This document shows positions 17,705 to 26,643 of a stretch of DNA of 64,000 nucleotides, in pieces. Each line of letters starts with the position of its first letter. Positions within the stretch are counted from its first letter, which is position 1. Source of the DNA: UBA964 sp031382085 (lineage in GTDB: Bacteria; Pseudomonadota; Gammaproteobacteria; Steroidobacterales; Steroidobacteraceae); the NCBI GenBank assembly GCA_031382085.1, contig JANMYM010000086.1, positions 29,740-93,739 on the forward strand, given 5' to 3'. The notes beneath the pieces were generated by a model, which saw only the letters and a list, made by a program, of their open reading frames with translations, made no database searches and was not told the origin of the DNA. Position numbers and translations under genes: made by a program.

Positions 17705-17734
17705 GTCTCGTAAAGGATACCGGATAATGAGGCT

Positions 17735-19819
17735 ATGGCCGGAATTGGCATCGGGACCGCAATGTTGGGCGTCGCATTTGCGAACGTCGCGCTGGCTGGC
17801 GTTGAGCCGCGGGAGCTCGATTCCGTGGTGGTCACCGCAAGCCGCTTTGCCAAACCGCTTGCCGACTACGCGGGCAGCGCGACGCGCCTGTCGGCCGACG
17901 AGATTGCGGGGCGCGGCGCAACTCATTACGCAGATTTACTGAACCTGGTGCCGGGCGTGCAACTGCAACGTGGCAGCGGCCAGGAAGGCCTGCTTGCAAT
18001 CCGCTCGCCGGTGCTAACAGGCGCCGGCGCCTGTGGCGCTTTCCTGATCCTCGAGGATGGGCTGCCGCTGCGACCGGCCGGGTTTTGCAACGTCAACGAC
18101 TTGTTCGAAATCAACACGGAGCAGGCCGGCGCACTGGAAGTGCTGCGCGGGCCCGGCAGCGCGACCTATGGCGCTAACGCGGTACACGGCATCGTCAACG
18201 TGATCAGCCGGGAGCCCGGGCAGCTGGGAGCCCCGGGCATCAGCGCGCGCTGGGGCAACCAGGACTTTCAGCAGCTCGGTCTGGAATGGCACGCGCCGCT
18301 AACAGACAGTCATCAGGCCGGGGCCTATGGGTTCTGGCGACACGATGGCGGGTTTCGCGCCGACTCCGGTACCGACGACGGCAAACTCAATCTGCTGGCG
18401 AGGCACCAGGGCGCGGCCGGCGTCTGGACCTGGCGCGCGGCCGGCTCCGTGCTCAACCAGGAAACTGCGGGCTTTATCCGCGGTTTTGACAGTTACCGCG
18501 ATCGGAGTATCGCCCGCAGCAATGCCAACCCCGAAGCGTTTCGTGATGCCTGGAGCGCACGCAGCTCCCTGCAATACAGCGCCGCGCCCTGCGATCGCTG
18601 CGCGACTTCGGGCTACGCGCTGCTGCGCGCCTCGGGCATGCAGTTCCTGCAGCACTTCTTGTTAGGCAAGCCGCTGGAGGAGAACGCCCACACGAGCCTT
18701 GCGGCGGGCGCACAGTGGCGGCGTCCGCTGGGTGCTGACGGCGACTGGCAACTCGGATTCGATGCGGGACGCATGGCGATGCGCCTGATCGAATCGCAGG
18801 CGGGGCCGACGCTGGAGGGATCTGCGGCAGCACGCGCTATCCGTCCCGCCGGCAGGCACTATGACTTTCGCGTCACGGGCGCCACGCTGGGCGTCAACGG
18901 CGCCCTTGAGCACCGACTGAGCGAACGCCAGACCCTGGCCGCGCAACTGCGGCTCGAGAACAATTCCTACCAGTACGACAACCGGCTGAGCGCTGGCAAC
19001 CTGGCCGAGAACGGCACGGTCTGCGCTTTTGGCGGCTGCCTTTATAACCGGCCGGCCGATCGCAGCGACCGGTTCACGGATCTGTCGGCGCGACTGGAAT
19101 GGCGCCTGGCGCTGCAAGCTAACGCCCAGTTCTATGCCAGCCTGGCGCGTGGCTTTCGCCCACCCGAAACCACGGAACTCTACCGGCTGCAGCGCGGCCA
19201 GAACGCGGCCGCGCTCGATTCGGAAAACCTGCATGGCGCAGAACTGGGCTGGCGGCTGCGGCAGGAGCGCTGGCGCGGCTCGCTGGCCATCTACTACCAG
19301 GAAAAGCGCAACGTACTGCTGCGCGATGCTAACGGCTTCAATATCGATGACGGCCGCAGCCGCCATCACGGTGTCGAGTATGAGCTGCAGGGTGCCCTGG
19401 GCCCGCATTGGGACGCGCAGCTCGCCGGCAGTTGGGCCCGCCATCGTTACGCCTTCAATCGCGCAATCGAAGGTGGCGAAACGGTGGTCAGCGGGACCGA
19501 CATCGACACCGCGCCGCGCAAGCTGGCGCGCTTGGCGATCCACTGGCGCGGAGCGCGCGGCCTGTCGGCAGCGCTGCAGCTGCAACAGGTTGGCGAATAC
19601 AACGTCGATGCGAGCGCAACGCGCTTCTACCCAGGCCATATGGCGGCCAATTTGCTCCTCGACTGGCGCCGACCTAACGGTCAGGCCATCAGCCTTGGGA
19701 TCGAGAATCTGCTGGATCGCAGCTATGCCGATCGTGCGGATTTTGCCCAGGGCGAGTATCGCTATTTCCCGGCGGCCGGGCGCCATTTCATGCTGGAATA
19801 TTCCTGGAACAAGCCCTGA
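17735..19819 (+). CDS. TonB-dependent outer-membrane receptor
   Basis: The 694-residue protein has a plug domain (VVVTASRFAKP as the TonB-box region, then VPGVQLQRGSGQEG and LEVLRGPGSATYGANAVHGIVNVI) followed by a 22-strand-type barrel, with FRPPETTELYR typical of this family. The substrate is unknown; candidates are siderophores, cobalamin or organic metal complexes. The start ATG 17735 is only 30 nt from the divergent patatin start. Its signal peptide (MAGIGIGTAMLG) lacks positive residues, and the adjacent frame from 17703 reads MSRKGYRIMR, so the true N-terminus may be missed or frameshifted. Confidence 0.85.
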   Translation: MAGIGIGTAMLGVAFANVALAGVEPRELDSVVVTASRFAKPLADYAGSATRLSADEIAGRGATHYADLLNLVPGVQLQRGSGQEGLLAIRSPVLTGAGACGAFLILEDGLPLRPAGFCNVNDLFEINTEQAGALEVLRGPGSATYGANAVHGIVNVISREPGQLGAPGISARWGNQDFQQLGLEWHAPLTDSHQAGAYGFWRHDGGFRADSGTDDGKLNLLARHQGAAGVWTWRAAGSVLNQETAGFIRGFDSYRDRSIARSNANPEAFRDAWSARSSLQYSAAPCDRCATSGYALLRASGMQFLQHFLLGKPLEENAHTSLAAGAQWRRPLGADGDWQLGFDAGRMAMRLIESQAGPTLEGSAAARAIRPAGRHYDFRVTGATLGVNGALEHRLSERQTLAAQLRLENNSYQYDNRLSAGNLAENGTVCAFGGCLYNRPADRSDRFTDLSARLEWRLALQANAQFYASLARGFRPPETTELYRLQRGQNAAALDSENLHGAELGWRLRQERWRGSLAIYYQEKRNVLLRDANGFNIDDGRSRHHGVEYELQGALGPHWDAQLAGSWARHRYAFNRAIEGGETVVSGTDIDTAPRKLARLAIHWRGARGLSAALQLQQVGEYNVDASATRFYPGHMAANLLLDWRRPNGQAISLGIENLLDRSYADRADFAQGEYRYFPAAGRHFMLEYSWNKP

Positions 19820-19840
19820 CAGCGGTCGCGAGGAACCGAG

Positions 19841-20575
19841 ATGCCGTATTTTCTGATTACACTGGCGCTGCAGATTGTCTTTGCGGTGCACTGCATCCGC
19901 AGTGGGCGCAATACGCTATGGATCTGGGTAATCGTGCTGCTGCCGCTGGCCGGCGTCATCGCCTATATCATCGCCGAAATCCTGCCGGAACTCCTTGGCA
20001 GCCGCACCGCCAGGCGCGCGGCCCGCGACTTGCGCAGCAAGCTGGATCCGGAACGCGAACTGCGCGCGGCCGAGCTGGCCGCGCGCGGCGCCACCGACGT
20101 CGCCAGCCGTCAGCGTTACGCGGACGAACTACTGCGTCAGAACCGCGCCCGAGAAGCCGCCGCCATCTACCAGCAGCTGCTAACAGGCCTGTACGAGCAT
20201 GATCCCAACCTGATGCTGCGCCTGGCGCGCGCGCAGTTTGATATGCACGACTACGGGTCCACCCGCGGCACGCTTGAAAACCTCATCGCACAAAATCCGG
20301 ATTTCAAGTCGCCACAAGGCCACCTGCTGTACGCGCGCACACTGGAGGAACTGCAGGATCTGAACGGCGCGCTGGGCGAATACGCCGCACTGGCGCCCTC
20401 CTACCCGGGCGCGGAGCCAACGGTGCGCTATGCACGCCTGCTGCGAACTGCCGCCCGCGGTGCCGAGGCGTCGCAACTGCTGCGTGACTTGCTCGAGCGT
20501 GCCGAACGCGCGCCCAAACACTATCGCAAGGCTCAGCAGGAATGGCTCGACGCCGCGGCACGTGACGCGCAATAA
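19841..20575 (+). CDS. TPR-domain membrane protein
   Basis: The 244-residue product begins with two hydrophobic segments (about 3-20 and 25-48), like PLDc_N-type membrane anchors. A Glu/Arg-rich stretch follows, then tetratricopeptide-like repeats from about residue 95 to 215 (YADELLRQNRAREAAAIYQQLL). These repeats usually scaffold protein contacts. It is 21 nt after the TonB receptor and 9 nt before the histidine kinase, so all three are probably one transcript. Function unknown. Confidence 0.65.
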   Translation: MPYFLITLALQIVFAVHCIRSGRNTLWIWVIVLLPLAGVIAYIIAEILPELLGSRTARRAARDLRSKLDPERELRAAELAARGATDVASRQRYADELLRQNRAREAAAIYQQLLTGLYEHDPNLMLRLARAQFDMHDYGSTRGTLENLIAQNPDFKSPQGHLLYARTLEELQDLNGALGEYAALAPSYPGAEPTVRYARLLRTAARGAEASQLLRDLLERAERAPKHYRKAQQEWLDAAARDAQ

Positions 20576-20584
20576 TCGCGCGCA

Positions 20585-23500
20585 ATGAATGCGAACTGGC
20601 GCGAGGCGGTGCTCCCTGCCACGACCGCGGCTGAGCCCGCCGACTGGGCGCTGCAGGCACTTGAGCTTCATCCTGTTGCACACACCGTGCTGTCCGCTGA
20701 CGGCGTCGTTCAATGGCTCAACCTCGCCTCGGCGCGCCTGCTGGACTGCAGCCCGCGCGACGCCATTGGCGCGAACTGGGAAGATGTCAAACCCTGCTAT
20801 GCCGGCAAGCTCGACTTCAGGACCGCAACCGTGCCGGCACGCCACACCTGGTTGCGCCGCGATGGCCGAGTTGGGCACTTCACATCCCAACTGACCGGGC
20901 TCGCCGACGGCAGATTCCTGCTGATCGAAAATGATGTCAGCGACGTACTCCGCACCCGGCACGAAGATCGGGACCGGCGGCAACGGCTTGCTGAACTGGT
21001 CAATGGCAGTCCCGACTGCATCCTGATCCTGGACGCCGCCGGCAGTCTGTTGGCGCATTCGGACGCCGCCGCTGAGTTGTTAGGTCTTTGCACCGGCAGC
21101 AACCGCCAGAGCAATATCCTCGAACGGATCCATGTCGACGACCTGCCCATGGTTCGCCAGCGATTGGCAACCGGCGCGGTGGCCCACAGTCCAGCACGCT
21201 TCGAGCAGGCATTGTGCCGCTGCCGCAATGCCGAGGGTGCCTGGCAATGGGTTTCGGCGGTGATGATCAACGCGCTGACCGTGCCCAGCATTGAGGCGGT
21301 CATTGTCTATGTCCGCGATGCCACGCGCCAGGTCGAGCTCGAAAGCGAGCTACGGAATCGCGAGCGGCGATTTGCAGCGCTGACCGAAAACAGCGATGAC
21401 ATGATCGTGGTGGTCGGCAAGGATGGCCGAGTCAATTTTGAAAGTGCATCAATCAGCCGGATTCTCGGCTACCGCGCCAAACAGCTCACGACATTGCGAC
21501 TGCTGCGACGCCTGCACAAGACTGATCGCCACCGGGTACTGGGGCTGGTTCGCGATCTGATGCGCAATCGGGGTGGCGAGCTGACCGTCGAATGCCTGAT
21601 CCGCGCCTACGACGGTAAATATCGCTGGATCGAAGCAGTCTGCGTCAATCTTCTCGATGACCCGGATGTCGCCGGCATTTTGTGCAATGCCCGTGACGTT
21701 ACCGCGCGCAAGAATGCGGAGCTGGAGCGTGATACGGCTGTGGTCTGCGGTGACATCGCCTTGTGGGACTTCGATGTGGGCTACCGCACCGCCCGCTGGA
21801 TTGGCATTGGCATGCCCCGGCTGTTCGGAACGGTCGACGGAATTTTCAGCGAGGAAAACTATTTCACCCATATACATCCTGATGATCGCGAAACCGTCAG
21901 GAAAAGCTACGACCTGGCAGAGCGTGGCCTGGCGAACGATGTGCAGGTGCAGTTCCGTACCCAGGACAGCGATGGCCGCTGGCGCTGGATAATCGAGCGC
22001 GGACAAAGCGCTGGTTTCAACCCGGTCACCGGCGCGCGCCGTCTGGCAGGCGTCAGCATCGACATCACCGAGCAGCGCGCAACCGAGGACCAGCTGACAG
22101 CCGCGCGTGACCAGTTGAAATTCGCGATGGAATCATCGCAGATGAGTTATTACGATTGGGACCTCGTGGGTGACATTGCGTCCGGCATGGATGATTGGTG
22201 CACGCGCCATCGCCTGCCCCTGGAAGGAAGGCCCGGCCACGATGCGCGCTGGGATTCCTATATCCATCATGCCGATTGGCCTGAAGCACAGCGCAAGTTT
22301 GTGGCGCATTTGCGCGGCGAATCCGAGTATGCGGACCTGGAATACAGGTTGCATTGTGGTGATGGCCGCCTGATCTGGATCATGGACCGCGCGCGGGTCG
22401 TGGAGCGCGGCGCGGACGGCAAGCCGCTGCGTGTCATCGGCGTGCTTGTCAATATCGAAGAACGCAAACGCGTCGAGCAGGCGTTGTTAGCCAGTGAGGC
22501 GCGCCTTTCCATGGCCATCTGGGGCGGTAGCTTCGGTTTGTGGGAAATGGACGTTGCGGCGCAACGCACTCGCTGGTTGAGTGACTGGTGCGAGCGCGAG
22601 GACCTGGATCCCTGCGAGACCGACCACGTCAACTCCTGGGACTCGCATATTCATCCGGACGACTTGCCGGACGCGGCCGCCGCCTTTACGCGCATGACGC
22701 AAGGCGCAACCGACTCCTTTGAAAGTGAATACCGCGTGCGAACGCGCGCGGGCACGTGGACGTGGATATTGGAGCGCAGCCGCGCCATCGCGCGTAGCGG
22801 CTCGGGCCAGCCCAGCAGAGTTTCCGGAATTTGCATCAACATCAACAAACGCAAGGCATTTGAAGAGGACTTGCGCAAGAGCGAAGCGCGTTACCGCAGC
22901 GTCGCAAGCCTGACACCAGGATTCGTTGCCGAAGTTGCGCTCTGCGACGACAGGCTGCCGCGACTGACCTGGGCCAGCGAAGGATTCACGGAGGTTTTCG
23001 GGCGTCCGTTTGTGGAATTTGCCGACACCTCACATTTGCGGGCGCTGTTTGCTGATCTGGCCGACTGGCGCACGGCTACTGAACGTTTCCGATTGGTCGC
23101 CCGCGGAACGCAAGTCGACTTTGAGGCCAAGGTACGTCGGCACGACGGGCAGATAAGGTGGATATATCTCATCGCCCGGCCTCTGGCGGACAACAACGGC
23201 CGCTACACCACGGCGATTGCGGTCGCACATGACATCACAACACGCAAGGCCGCTGAGACCGCGCTGCACGAAGCGCAGGCGGCGATGCAGATCATCGCAG
23301 CGAATTCGCCCGATTGGTTGTTCCTGCTTGACCAGGACGGCCGCGTGCGTTACGCCAATCGTCGATTGGGACGCATGACAGTCGAACAGATGATCGGGCG
23401 CCCCGCGACCGAACTTGCCGAATTCAACAACCAGCCGCGCACCGAGATTGAAAATGCGCTTGCCAGCACATTGGCAGGGCACGAAGTATCGTTGCAGCAA

Positions 23501-24661
23501 ACCGTCATTGCCCCGACGACGGGAACGCGGCATGTCCTGATGCACCGCACGCGACCTGTCATTGAAAACGGGTCCACAGTAGGCGCGCTGGTGATTTCGT
23601 CCGATATCACGGCGCAAACAGAGCGCGAGCAGCTGCTGCGCCTGCAGAGCAGGGTATTGGCGACCATTCGCGAAGGCGTGGTGCTGTTGGACGCCAGCAA
23701 TACCGTCACTCTCTCAAACCCGGCGTTCGACCGCATGTGCGGTGCCGGGGCCGGCGAGTTGTTAGGAGTACCGATTGAAGCGCTGCTGCAAGTCGCGCCC
23801 GCGCGACTGCGCAATACCGCAGCGCCCCTGGAATGCCTGGTTCGGCGCATCGATGGCAGCCAGTTTGCGGCGGCCGCGGTGGTCACTCCCATGGACGTGA
23901 ACAACCAGCCGCATTTGCTGGCGGTGATCAATGACGTGACCGAGAGAAAACTTCTGGAGCATGAAATCCTGGAAGTGTCGAGTCTTGAGCAGCAACGAAT
24001 CGGCAACGATCTACACGACGGCCTGGGCCAGGAACTGACCGGCGTCGCATTGATGCTGCGCGCGTTAGGCGGCCGGATCAGGAAGGAATATCCGCATGCC
24101 AATGCTGAAATTAACGAAATCGTCGCATTGGTCAATCACAGCATTGAATCCACGCGCGCGCTGGCGCGCGGCCTGTCGCCGGTCAGCATTGAGCGCGGCG
24201 GTCTTCTGCCTGCGTTGCAAACGCTGATTGTCCGCGCACGCGGCGCTTACGGCATCAACATCCAGATGCGTCGCTTGATACGCCGGCCGTTGAAAATTGG
24301 ACCCGATGCCGCCACGCACCTGTACCGAATTGTGCAAGAGGGCCTGACCAATGCCGTGCGACATGGCCGCGCATCGCGCATTACGCTGACTGTGACGTCC
24401 GCGGACAACCACATCGACATTGCGATCCGGGACAATGGCCGCGGCATGGCGCCGGCAACGCCCGCGCGCAGCGCCGGTATCGGTCTCAAGACCATGAGTT
24501 ATCGAGCTGAGTTGTTGGCGGGCGAGTTGTCGGTCCTGCCCGCGCAGGGCGGCGGAACTGTTGTCAGGTGCCGCTGCCCGCAGAACCCCGGCGAGACCGG
24601 CGCTGTGGCCGGCAGCGGAAAAAACCGGCTTCAGATCACGCGCATTTTACCCGGATCATAG
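20585..24661 (+). CDS. soluble histidine kinase with nine PAS-like domains
   Basis: The 1358-residue protein has no membrane segments. I count nine successive PAS-like modules of about 115-130 residues from residue 20 to 1125. Domains 4-6 resemble PAS_3 (W-x-D near the start, HPDD and R-x-W-x-W-I motifs). The C-terminal kinase core is of the HisKA_3/NarX type: RIGNDLHDGLGQE with phospho-acceptor His1144, then DNGRGM and GIGLKTM ATP-binding boxes. No response regulator lies next to it, so it is an orphan. It overlaps ppk2 tail to tail by 31 nt. Signals could be cytoplasmic redox, oxygen or small ligands. Confidence 0.88.
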   Translation: MNANWREAVLPATTAAEPADWALQALELHPVAHTVLSADGVVQWLNLASARLLDCSPRDAIGANWEDVKPCYAGKLDFRTATVPARHTWLRRDGRVGHFTSQLTGLADGRFLLIENDVSDVLRTRHEDRDRRQRLAELVNGSPDCILILDAAGSLLAHSDAAAELLGLCTGSNRQSNILERIHVDDLPMVRQRLATGAVAHSPARFEQALCRCRNAEGAWQWVSAVMINALTVPSIEAVIVYVRDATRQVELESELRNRERRFAALTENSDDMIVVVGKDGRVNFESASISRILGYRAKQLTTLRLLRRLHKTDRHRVLGLVRDLMRNRGGELTVECLIRAYDGKYRWIEAVCVNLLDDPDVAGILCNARDVTARKNAELERDTAVVCGDIALWDFDVGYRTARWIGIGMPRLFGTVDGIFSEENYFTHIHPDDRETVRKSYDLAERGLANDVQVQFRTQDSDGRWRWIIERGQSAGFNPVTGARRLAGVSIDITEQRATEDQLTAARDQLKFAMESSQMSYYDWDLVGDIASGMDDWCTRHRLPLEGRPGHDARWDSYIHHADWPEAQRKFVAHLRGESEYADLEYRLHCGDGRLIWIMDRARVVERGADGKPLRVIGVLVNIEERKRVEQALLASEARLSMAIWGGSFGLWEMDVAAQRTRWLSDWCEREDLDPCETDHVNSWDSHIHPDDLPDAAAAFTRMTQGATDSFESEYRVRTRAGTWTWILERSRAIARSGSGQPSRVSGICININKRKAFEEDLRKSEARYRSVASLTPGFVAEVALCDDRLPRLTWASEGFTEVFGRPFVEFADTSHLRALFADLADWRTATERFRLVARGTQVDFEAKVRRHDGQIRWIYLIARPLADNNGRYTTAIAVAHDITTRKAAETALHEAQAAMQIIAANSPDWLFLLDQDGRVRYANRRLGRMTVEQMIGRPATELAEFNNQPRTEIENALASTLAGHEVSLQQTVIAPTTGTRHVLMHRTRPVIENGSTVGALVISSDITAQTEREQLLRLQSRVLATIREGVVLLDASNTVTLSNPAFDRMCGAGAGELLGVPIEALLQVAPARLRNTAAPLECLVRRIDGSQFAAAAVVTPMDVNNQPHLLAVINDVTERKLLEHEILEVSSLEQQRIGNDLHDGLGQELTGVALMLRALGGRIRKEYPHANAEINEIVALVNHSIESTRALARGLSPVSIERGGLLPALQTLIVRARGAYGINIQMRRLIRRPLKIGPDAATHLYRIVQEGLTNAVRHGRASRITLTVTSADNHIDIAIRDNGRGMAPATPARSAGIGLKTMSYRAELLAGELSVLPAQGGGTVVRCRCPQNPGETGAVAGSGKNRLQITRILPGS

Positions 24662-25461
24662 GTCGGCGCCGGCCAGCGCAAGGGCAGCTGCTCGAGCTCG
24701 CGCAGCAGAATCTGCGAAATTGCAAAATCGCGGAACGCTTTGCGATCCGCGGGAATCAGGTACCAGGGCGCCTGCGCGGTGCTGCAGCGGGCCAGCATCG
24801 CCTCAAATGCCTCGCGGTACTGGTCCCACTGCTGGCGCTTGTCGAGATCCGCCGGAGCAAATTTCCAGTGCTTGCGACGGTCGCTAATGCGCTCCTCGAA
24901 CCTGCGCTTCTGTTCGTCCTTGCTGATATGCAGGAACAATTTCACCACGCGAGTGTTGCAGGCCGTCAACATGCTCTCGAAGTTGTTGATCTGGTCGTAG
25001 CGCTCGCGCCACACGGCCGGAGGCACCAGATTGTTCACCCGCACGACCAGGACGTCTTCATAGTGCGAGCGATTGAAGACTGCGATTTCACCGCGCGGCG
25101 GCGTGTGCACATGCACACGCCACAGGTAGTCATGGTGCAATTCTTCGGCGCTCGGCGCCTTGAATGACGTCACCGTGCAACCCTGCGGACTGAAAGCGGA
25201 GAAAACCCGGCGGATGCTGCTGTCCTTGCCACCGCCGTCGATGGCCTGCAGCACCACCAGTATTGCGTAGCGGCCGTCCACGAACATTTTGTACTGCAGC
25301 TCCGACAAGCGGGAATGATTTTCCTGCACGGCCGCCTCACAGCGCTCGCGATCCCAGCCGAAATCCCGGGCCGCCTGAGCATCGCGAAGTCTCGGCTTAC
25401 TACCCGGCGCGACTTGCAGTACCGCAGGAAGCCCGCGCCGACTCACGCGCTTTTTACTCAT
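24631..25461 (-). CDS. ppk2: polyphosphate kinase 2 family protein
   Basis: The 276-residue enzyme transfers phosphate between polyphosphate and a nucleotide. Walker A is DGGGKDSSIR and the Walker B/lid region is FNRSHYEDVLVVRV, both diagnostic of PPK2. The lid EERISDRRKHWKF is also typical. Which PPK2 class (AMP or ADP/GDP phosphorylating) cannot be read directly. The start overlaps the agmatine deiminase stop as ATGA, so the two are translationally coupled. A link between polyphosphate and polyamine metabolism is possible but unproven. Confidence 0.93.
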   Translation of the reverse strand: MSKKRVSRRGLPAVLQVAPGSKPRLRDAQAARDFGWDRERCEAAVQENHSRLSELQYKMFVDGRYAILVVLQAIDGGGKDSSIRRVFSAFSPQGCTVTSFKAPSAEELHHDYLWRVHVHTPPRGEIAVFNRSHYEDVLVVRVNNLVPPAVWRERYDQINNFESMLTACNTRVVKLFLHISKDEQKRRFEERISDRRKHWKFAPADLDKRQQWDQYREAFEAMLARCSTAQAPWYLIPADRKAFRDFAISQILLRELEQLPLRWPAPTYDPGKMRVI

Positions 25462-26579
25462 CGTAGTCTCCCGGCGCCTGCGCCGTCACCGAGTGGAATC
25501 TGCTGCGTAATGCAGTGTATGTTGCCGCCGCCTAACAATACTTCACGCGTAGCCACACCGATCACGCGCCGCTGCGGGAAGATGCGCCGCAACTTTGCCA
25601 GTGCGGCCGAATCGGTGCGTGCATCGAGCAGTGGCGCAATCACCGCATCGTTGGCGAGATAGAAATTGACGTAGCTTGCGGCCAGCCGCTCGCGCGCATG
25701 ACGCGGCTTGGCACCGGCCCGAGCCAAAATTCCCGCGGCCTCGGCACGACTCATGTACAGCGGGCCCGGCATCGGCAGCTTGTGCACCTTGAGGCGCCGG
25801 CCACGCGCATCGCGCGCATCACTCAGACGTTCGAAGGCGTCGCGCGACATGCGGTATTGCGGATCGCGGCGATTGTCGGTCCAGCCGAGCACGACTTCAC
25901 CCGGCCTGGCAAAACACGCGATATTGTCGATGTGCCCGTCAGTTTCATCGTTGAATACGCCTTGGTCCAGCCAGATTACCGTGCTGACGCCCAGGTACTG
26001 GCGCAGGATGACTTCCAGCTGCGCCTGTGTTAGCTGCGGATTACGGTTGCCGCGCAGCAGGCATTGCTCGGTCACCAGCAGCGTGCCCTGCCCATCGACA
26101 TGAATGCTGCCGCCCTCGCAGACGATGGGCGCGCGATAGCGCTCGAGGCGTTCGGCTTCGAGGACCTTGCGCGCCACCAGATCATCCTGATCCCAGGGAA
26201 AATACAGACCGCCGGCCAGGCCGCCCCAGGCATTGAAATGCCAGTCGATTCCGCGCACCCCGCCGCGATCATCGACGATGCAGGTCGGTCCGACATCGCG
26301 CATCCAGGCGTCGTTGCTGGCAACTTCCAGCACCCGTACCGAAGCCGGCAGCTGGGCGCGCGCAAATTCGTATTGGCCGGTGCAGACGCCAACCGTGACG
26401 GGTTCAAACCCGGCAATGGCCGCCGCCACCGCGGCAAACGTGCGCTGCGCTGGCACTCCTCCATCGCGCCAGTTGTCTGAGCGGTACGGCCACAACATCC
26501 AGCAGCCGGAATGCGCTTCAAATTCGCCGGGCATGCGGAAGCCATCCGCGGCAGGCGTACTGTGGTGGGTCGGGTTCAT
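25458..26579 (-). CDS. aguA: agmatine deiminase
   Basis: From the ATG at 26579 the product is 373 residues, the usual length. It converts agmatine to N-carbamoylputrescine and ammonia. Motifs: EFEAHSGCWMLWPYR, WMRDVGPT, EGGSIHVDGQGT, DETDGHIDNIACFA and the catalytic Cys356 in LLGGGNIHCITQQIPLG. The distal polyamine genes of this window (uptake and catabolism of putrescine) fit this role. The partner enzyme N-carbamoylputrescine amidase was not found here. It is divergent from icd across 64 nt. Confidence 0.95.
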   Translation of the reverse strand: MNPTHHSTPAADGFRMPGEFEAHSGCWMLWPYRSDNWRDGGVPAQRTFAAVAAAIAGFEPVTVGVCTGQYEFARAQLPASVRVLEVASNDAWMRDVGPTCIVDDRGGVRGIDWHFNAWGGLAGGLYFPWDQDDLVARKVLEAERLERYRAPIVCEGGSIHVDGQGTLLVTEQCLLRGNRNPQLTQAQLEVILRQYLGVSTVIWLDQGVFNDETDGHIDNIACFARPGEVVLGWTDNRRDPQYRMSRDAFERLSDARDARGRRLKVHKLPMPGPLYMSRAEAAGILARAGAKPRHARERLAASYVNFYLANDAVIAPLLDARTDSAALAKLRRIFPQRRVIGVATREVLLGGGNIHCITQQIPLGDGAGAGRLR

Positions 26580-26603
26580 CAGAAGATTGTAGCCTGTCGC
26601 CTG

Positions 26604-26612
26604 TGCTAGGAT
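26604..26612 (+). promoter_or_regulatory. extended -10-like element upstream of icd
   Basis: TGCTAGGAT fits an extended -10 (TGn plus TAnnnT) 31 nt before the icd ATG. The best -35-like hexamer, TTGTAG at 26587, is spaced only 14 nt, so the call rests on the extended element. An AGGAG ribosome site follows at 26631. Confidence 0.3.
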
Positions 26613-26643
26613 TCGCGCGCATTTTTTCAGGAGTTTTCGCGCC

